This document shows, piece by piece, positions 60,301 to 64,000 of a stretch of 64,000 bases of DNA; the stretch's first letter is position 1, and every line of letters begins with the position of its first letter. The position numbers and the translations under genes are program-made. Source of the stretch: Ehretia macrophylla. Taxonomy: Eukaryota > Streptophyta > Magnoliopsida > Boraginales > Ehretiaceae. The stretch is from contig CM075765.1 of NCBI GenBank assembly GCA_037974665.1, positions 62,917,747-62,981,746 of the forward strand, in the 5' to 3' direction. The notes beneath the pieces were generated by a model. That model saw nothing but the letters and a program-made list of their open reading frames with translations. It was not told where the DNA came from and made no database searches.

Positions 60301-63300
60301 AGTTACTCGTGAGAAGACACTTAACATTTAATCTGATGCTTACCCCATATCCTTGACATATATAAGCTAAATTTCATCTAGCCATCGCGAGCTGTAGAAG
60401 TGTCATATAAATCCCTCATGTTAGGATTCGGTTACCATTTTTCCCAGTTTTAGGGTATGAGTATTCTTTTAAACACAAAACAAAGCAACTAAGGGAAGAA
60501 CGAAGTCAGATTAAATGAGCTACGGTGAACTAGATCATATTCTGGTCTCCGGGGAAGCCAATCAGACACAAAATATAGAACCCGCCTCCCTCCTCTCTAA
60601 GCTAAACTTCTCCCTGAAGATCCCATTTCCTTCCATTTGTACCTTTGGCATTGCTATGCCTGTCCATTTCTCTCAAATCTCCCTCATTGCTCCTTAGACC
60701 TCTAAGCAAGCAAGCAGCTTTGGAGTCGTACAATCTTGAAGGAGCAAGTACATATAATCATTTAGAAAACAGAAAATTTAAGCACCATCACACATCATCC
60801 AGCGTAGTTGTTAATGAAATCAATTGCAGGTCTCTTCTACAAGTTGTCATGGTATCAACTGGATGAATTCTAGAAAATTCTTTCATCAGGAACCAGAAAA
60901 CAAAAGCAAAGGAGCATTTTTCTGACGACAATGGAAGAAGCTATGGGTAAAAAGATTGTAGCTAATATACTAACTCTATAGTAGGAGTCTGATCTTCATT
61001 GAAATGGTATTCAGCATATCGACTGAACGGGGAAGCCCATAAAGAAAGAATATCAAAGACCTGATCTTCAAGCTCCTGTAATCATCAAAAATAACACTTT
61101 AAGAAGCAGAATTTTGAACTACAACCAACGATAACGTAAAGCTATTGCACCACCTCCTTTGGCATGGAAGCCAACAGTGACGATAGAAGTATCCATCCAG
61201 CTTCTCTTTCAACAGAAGCTGCCATAGGATTTCTACTTGATTCCATCAACAATTTCTTGGAAACATCCAGTACTGACCTGGGCAATCTGGCATTCAACCA
61301 CAAACGATGCAAGAATATTTAATATGAATATAGCCATAACTAATTTAGCATTTTAAAGGTAATCAGAAGAAAGAACTGATATTGATCTGGATTGCAAACT
61401 TCGACATTGACTAGAGATACAGGAACAAAATGACAAGCACCAGGGCAAATATCTCAAAGTATTGACTGGGCAGTGGATCATACTTTTACTAATTTGAGTG
61501 GGAGTGAGGATATTGCCCAAAAGGGTGACCTGAATCTTCTTATTTGTTCTTCCACCTCTCTTTTTATTCAGTCAAAACCTTAAGTCATAAGCTTTCAAAG
61601 ACTATTTAATTGTACCCCTGAATACAACATTATGGCTCCATTTGTTTGTCGTAAAATAACTTGCTTGTGGAAAATGTTTTCATCTGAAAACATTTTTCTG
61701 GAAAATAAATTTTTTTCCTGGGCTCTGTTTGTTTGCCGTAAAATAACTTGCTAAGGGAAAATTTTTTCCTGAAAAATAGAATACTGGAAAAAAATTTCTA
61801 GTGTTTGGATGTACAGTGAAAAATATTTTCCGACATTAGATTTTATAAAAAAAATATACACATAATGTATATGTTAACCGTGAGGATGGGTGGGGGGTGG
61901 GTGAGTTCCGGAAAATATTTTCTTCTCCCAGGACATGAAAATATTTTCTCAAACTTTGTACTAGCCGTAATATTTGACCAGAAAACATTTTCCAGTTGAC
62001 CAATTTTTCGGTGTTACCAAACACCGAAAAATTGAACAAAAGTACCCACCATTTTTTATTGGAGAACATTTTCCAGTTGACCAATTTTCCGGGAAAATAT
62101 TTTACGGCAAACAAACGGAGCCTATATTTTAAAATTTAATTGGGTTATCTAGATTATATGTGTGCAATCTTCTGTTATTGTTCTTCCCTCTCGCTCCCAC
62201 TCTATCTATCTATCTTCCACTTAGACAAGGCTTCTTTTCAACTCTCATGATTCTCTGAAAATCTTATATCATAAGCTTCGAAAAAATATTTAATTGCACC
62301 CCAGAATATGACATTTGAAAATCTTATATCATAAGCTTTGAAAAAAAATTTAATTGTACCCCAGAATATGACATTATTTTTAAAACTTCTATCTGGTTAC
62401 CTAGATTAGATGTGTCTTCAGAAGAAACTGATCATCATTTTCTCAAATGTACAGCCTTGAGACAATGACATTATCTCTACAAAAGACAAGTCTGCTACCT
62501 TATATGAAAATGCATCCGAAGTAATCTTTCACGTAAATTAATTAATCATGCAACAAACCAAGAAGTAGACCTACTAAGAAATATAACAAACAAAAGGCAA
62601 AAATTCAAAAAAATTCAGATAAGCAAAAAAAATATAAAATTAAACAACGCAAGGTGTTAAGAGAAAAAAAATTACCTAGCTGGATACCCAAGAGGTAACT
62701 TGGGGGATACAGAAACCAATGCTGCCAAAACTACAGCTTGTCCATGGAGGGAGTCGAGCTCAACTTTCAAATTAGTTCCCTACACACCATACACAAGAAA
62801 GTACAAACTGTCCCATCATCTAAACATATGTGTACAGACAATAGAGAATGATTAAGCGGAAATGATCTAAACATATGTGTACAGACAATAGAGAATGATT
62901 AAGCGGAAATGGTGCAGGGAATTAAGCGGAAATGGGCATTCCCCGCACTAGGAAAAGATTGTTGACATAAATATCTCAATCACCAGCAGAAAGTAGCACG
63001 AGAATAAATTATGACAAAAGGAGCAACTCACTCAGACTAATTACTTTTTTATATAGACATGGAGAAAAAGGACCATGCTAACTTTGGTCCATCATAAGAA
63101 ACCATAGAATGGACTTCAAAAAACAGAGAAGTTAAATTAGAATTAAAAAAAGTTTGCACTAGGGTAAGACTTAAATGACTTTATAGAAAAGAACAATGAA
63201 ATCAAGTTATCTCAGCCTTAAACTGCAAGGTTCTTTAATACCACTAGATAATCTAATCCTAAAATCAGTTCAGAGTTTACCTTCTCAAATGATACATTGT

Positions 63301-63406
63301 CTCTCATTGCACTAAGCATTGTCACCGCATAAGAGATCAAACCACCAATGCAGGATGGGTCAACCTCGGCCAGTGCACGCAATGTCAAAGCAGCTTCAAT
63401 GCGCAC
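36141..63406 (-). CDS. SWEETIE: SWEETIE / HEATR5 / Laa1-family giant HEAT-repeat protein, 36 exons in window, 5' end missing
   Basis: Thirty-six exons on the minus strand sum to 5,523 nt (1,840 aa plus stop), all with consistent splice phases. Recognisable segments in order include EAALTLRALAEVDPSCIGG, SEGLGLLARLGNDIFTARL, SVAVALGCIHRSAGGMALSS, GVGRLINAIVAVLGPELAPG, STLRHLIEKDP, RYRTRVFAAECLSHLPGAVG, FENMRPIGVALLSTIVD and IKVRLLTAHASLKCYTYTFL, then a 290-residue acidic Ser/Glu-rich tail. The family (plant SWEETIE, animal HEATR5, yeast Laa1) consists of long HEAT solenoids. Laa1 and HEATR5B associate with the AP-1 clathrin adaptor, while Arabidopsis SWEETIE is linked genetically to sugar and trehalose metabolism. 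From family length I estimate that about 350-400 N-terminal residues lie right of the window. Large introns hold a copia element, SINEs, a MITE and a probable solo LTR. No break in the coding frame was found. Confidence 0.93.
42124..42149. repeat. 26-base C homopolymer in a SWEETIE intron
   Basis: An uninterrupted run of C (G on the transcribed strand) within intron 41853-42375, followed by A-rich purine sequence. About 115 bp further on there is a long T run joined to an A run (42267-42288). C/G homopolymers of this length are unusual in AT-rich plant introns, and the exact length may reflect assembly. Confidence 0.8.
47596..47673 (-). other. Possible exitron (78-nt in-frame cryptic intron) in a SWEETIE exon
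   Basis: Within exon 47539-47773 the minus strand has CAG/GTGGAG at 47673 and CGACAG/CC at 47596. The segment between is 78 nt, a multiple of three, with no stop. Removing it joins LSSRQ directly to PTLRHLALSTLRHL, which reads as a continuous HEAT helix. Retaining it inserts 26 residues rich in Val, Ser and aromatic residues. Confidence 0.55.
48567..48788 (-). repeat. 3' LTR of the intronic copia element
   Basis: 222 bp, matching 53402-53642 apart from a short length difference and about four substitutions. Adjoins the polypurine tract. Confidence 0.92.
48761..53066 (-). pseudogene. gag-pol coding region of the intronic copia element (fossil)
   Basis: On the minus strand: a UBN2-type Gag domain with QLDNSNYLLWKAQLQAVFQA (near 52.95 kb); an Arg/Gly-rich patch; a zinc knuckle CQICGKANHSALEC (near 52.2 kb); the protease motif WILDSGA (near 52.06 kb); GAG-pre-integrase LWHLRLGHPS (near 51.6 kb); integrase with FRTDNGGEY and TPEQNGKVERKH (51.1-51.5 kb); reverse transcriptase with LDVSNAFLHG and VYVDDIIITG (49.7-50.2 kb); RNase H with SDSDWASD, STEAEYRSMA and ADLLTKSL (48.8-49.4 kb). 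Normally a single polyprotein; here interrupted about five times. Confidence 0.92.
53402..53642 (-). repeat. 5' LTR of the intronic copia element
   Basis: 241 bp, adjacent to the tRNA-Met-type primer-binding site on its inner side and to the AAAGG duplication on its outer side. Confidence 0.92.
53750..53860 (+). mobile_element. tRNA-derived SINE (partial)
   Basis: A box-A-like TTGCTTGGTGGTCG (53753-53766) and a box-B match GGTTCAATCCC (53797-53807) have tRNA-like spacing and are followed by C/T-rich sequence. The pattern is that of plant tRNA-derived SINE heads rather than a functional tRNA, as no acceptor stem pairing is seen. It lies about 110 bp beyond the copia element in the same SWEETIE intron. 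Target duplications were not found. Confidence 0.55.
54526..54646 (+). mobile_element. 5'-truncated retroposon with 28-bp target duplication
   Basis: Positions 54526-54553 and 54619-54646 are identical 28-bp direct repeats. Between them is a 65-bp insert whose left part (GGGCCCCATGGGATTAATCA, later ACCCACGGATTTC) resembles the 3' half of plant tRNA-derived SINEs and which ends in an A-rich tail. A long perfect duplication plus an A-rich 3' end is the mark of target-primed insertion, so this is a truncated SINE or similar retroposon. Confidence 0.75.
55179..63406 (-). CDS. SWEETIE: SWEETIE exons, first block (14 exons before the copia-bearing intron)
   Basis: In transcript order: 63281-63406, 62676-62779, 61154-61286, 60975-61075, 59116-59226, 58729-58896, 58477-58563, 58202-58295, 57840-57908, 57608-57730, 57456-57524, 57266-57370, 56752-56840, 55179-55335. 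These encode the middle HEAT repeats. The first exon starts at VRIEAALTL and the last ends at GLSYVSQVQ. The 1.39-kb intron 61287-62675 holds a MITE, the 1.75-kb intron 59227-60974 a probable solo LTR, and the 1.42-kb intron 55336-56751 a SINE. Confidence 0.9.
56311..56480 (+). mobile_element. tRNA-derived SINE in a SWEETIE intron
   Basis: TGGCCTAGTGG (56320-56330) fits pol III box A, and GGTTCGAGGCC (56389-56399) fits box B almost perfectly. The body continues through AATAAAGGCACAATGTG to a T/A-rich end near 56480. It sits in the 1.4-kb intron 55336-56751. An open frame of 102 codons (56062-56370) overlaps its head but is not a gene. Ends and target duplication are unresolved. Confidence 0.6.
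59527..59592. repeat. CT-rich microsatellite
   Basis: (CT)n followed by CCTCC and CTTCC repeats, within a SWEETIE intron beside a probable solo LTR. A GA-rich counterpart occurs at about 58950-59040. Confidence 0.75.
59656..59918 (-). mobile_element. Probable solo LTR of a short-LTR copia element
   Basis: 263 bp starting TGAAGAGATTCAGCG and ending TATACTTTATCA on the plus strand, with near-matching 5-bp flanks CTCCA and CTCCT. Its layout mirrors the LTRs at 48567/53402: a GA-rich purine start, GTTTATT, ACAGCTG, AACTGCCTAACTA, and a TATCA end. No internal coding sequence is attached, so it probably arose by LTR-LTR recombination. It lies in the SWEETIE intron 59227-60974. Confidence 0.6.
61634..62125. 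mobile_element. MITE with GGCTCCGTTTGTTTGCCGTA-type termini, probably nested
   Basis: The right end, reverse-complemented, is GGCTCCGTTTGTTTGCCGTA (62122 inward). The matching left terminus occurs twice, at 61634 (GGCTCCATTTGTTTGTCGTA) and 61721 (GGCTCTGTTTGTTTGCCGTA), both followed by AAAATA. Internal GGAAAATATTTTC-type motifs and CCAGTTGACCAATTTT copies fold back on each other. No transposase. Flanking TAT on both sides (61631-61633, 62123-62125) may be a 3-bp target duplication. It lies in the SWEETIE intron 61287-62675. Confidence 0.75.
62254..62373. repeat. Tandem duplication (about 61 bp) with a third, MITE-interrupted copy at 61571-61633
   Basis: TGAAAATCTTATATCATAAG is followed by GCTTNGAAAAAA and AATTGNACCCCAGAATATGA in two adjacent units. 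A diverged copy (CTTAAGTCATAAGCTTTCAA, then TTAATTGTACCCCTGAATAC) ends at 61633, exactly where the MITE begins. Confidence 0.8.
62818..62911. repeat. Tandem duplication, period 47 bp
   Basis: ATCTAAACATATGTGTACAG begins at 62818 and 62865, each copy ending AATGATTAAGCGGAAATG. A partial third echo (AATTAAGCGGAAATGGGC) follows at 62920. Intronic in SWEETIE. Confidence 0.92.
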
Positions 63407-64000
63407 CTAGCAACGATTATTTTTAAAAATTGGCATCAGGAAAGCATGGAAATAAGTTTTACAGGCTGGAAACATATACACTGCAGGGCCCAACAATGAG
63501 ATATCTCAAATTTCATACATGCCAGATGCTATGCAGATACTTGACACTGTCAAGAAAGTAGATATCAAAAGGAAAAGAAAAGGGAAAGAAAAAGTTGTTC
63601 CTGTTGTAGGGATAAAGAATCTTATGATACAATACAACTGACGCTCACTCCATGCAAAAGGAGACACACCCACGTAAAAGAAAATGAGACAATTATCAAC
63701 CAGAAAAACTACATAATGCAATGAGAAATAAATAAACACCTACCAAACCAGAAAGAAAAGTAACCAGAACTAAGCTTTCCATAGAAACAAAATTGCCCTT
63801 CAGGCAAAAAATTCAAAAGCAAACATGTCTCACCTCTAAGCAAAATAATGCATCTCAATGTACAGTTTCCGTTACCCATATGCTTATCCACCAAAACTAA
63901 AAGCAAACATGTTCTGGCATAATTAATGAATTCAAAAAATATAAAATTTCATCATAACGCATTGTAACAAATAATCACCAACAAGTTGTGGTAAATTAGC
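63407..64000 (-). other. SWEETIE intron running off the window
   Basis: An acceptor (CTAG/GTGCGC) at 63406-63407 begins the first visible exon. The remaining sequence to the right edge has no exon-like reading frame and is taken as intron. Confidence 0.7.

Overview
This is plant nuclear DNA, most likely from a eudicot. The genes are intron-rich with GT-AG splicing, the intergenic DNA is AT-rich, and there are a plastid-targeted ribosomal protein, a SWEETIE/HEATR5 gene, plant-type Ty1/copia and LTR elements, MITEs and tRNA-derived SINEs. Nothing is bacterial, and there is no operon, CRISPR array or plasmid feature. The species cannot be fixed from the sequence alone.

Layout. (1) Positions 32-438, minus strand: first exon of ALG6, the rest lying outside the window. 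(2) 2888-9688: a Ty1/copia element with GCATA target duplications. (3) 10898-16337, plus strand: a complete 12-exon RAD23 ubiquitin-receptor gene (389 aa), with a MITE-like repeat in its upstream region. (4) 18013-19111: a non-autonomous Mutator-like foldback element with a perfect 10-bp target duplication. (5) 19368-25384: a non-autonomous LTR element (LARD type), minus strand, with two 2.5-kb LTRs around about 1 kb of interior. (6) 26658-29017 and 31357-33207, plus strand: two tandem IST1-like (ESCRT-III associated) genes, the first apparently intact and the second a decaying copy. (7) 33944-34844, minus strand: the two-exon plastid ribosomal protein gene PSRP3. (8) 36141-63406, minus strand, running off the right edge: 36 exons of a very large HEAT-repeat gene of the SWEETIE/HEATR5/Laa1 family, 1,840 residues in the window with the N terminus missing. 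Its introns hold a second copia element (48567-53642), SINEs, a probable solo LTR and a MITE.

The host genes are unrelated housekeeping functions: N-glycan assembly, ubiquitin shuttling and repair, endosomal sorting, plastid translation and clathrin-linked trafficking. I inferred exons by reading-frame continuity, splice dinucleotides and phase. Every junction in RAD23, the first IST1-like gene, PSRP3 and SWEETIE is phase-consistent. I found no convincing wholly new system. The points most worth checking are a 78-nt in-frame exitron-like segment in SWEETIE, the intact/decaying IST1-like pair, the Mutator-like foldback, and a MITE whose empty site survives in a neighbouring duplicate.
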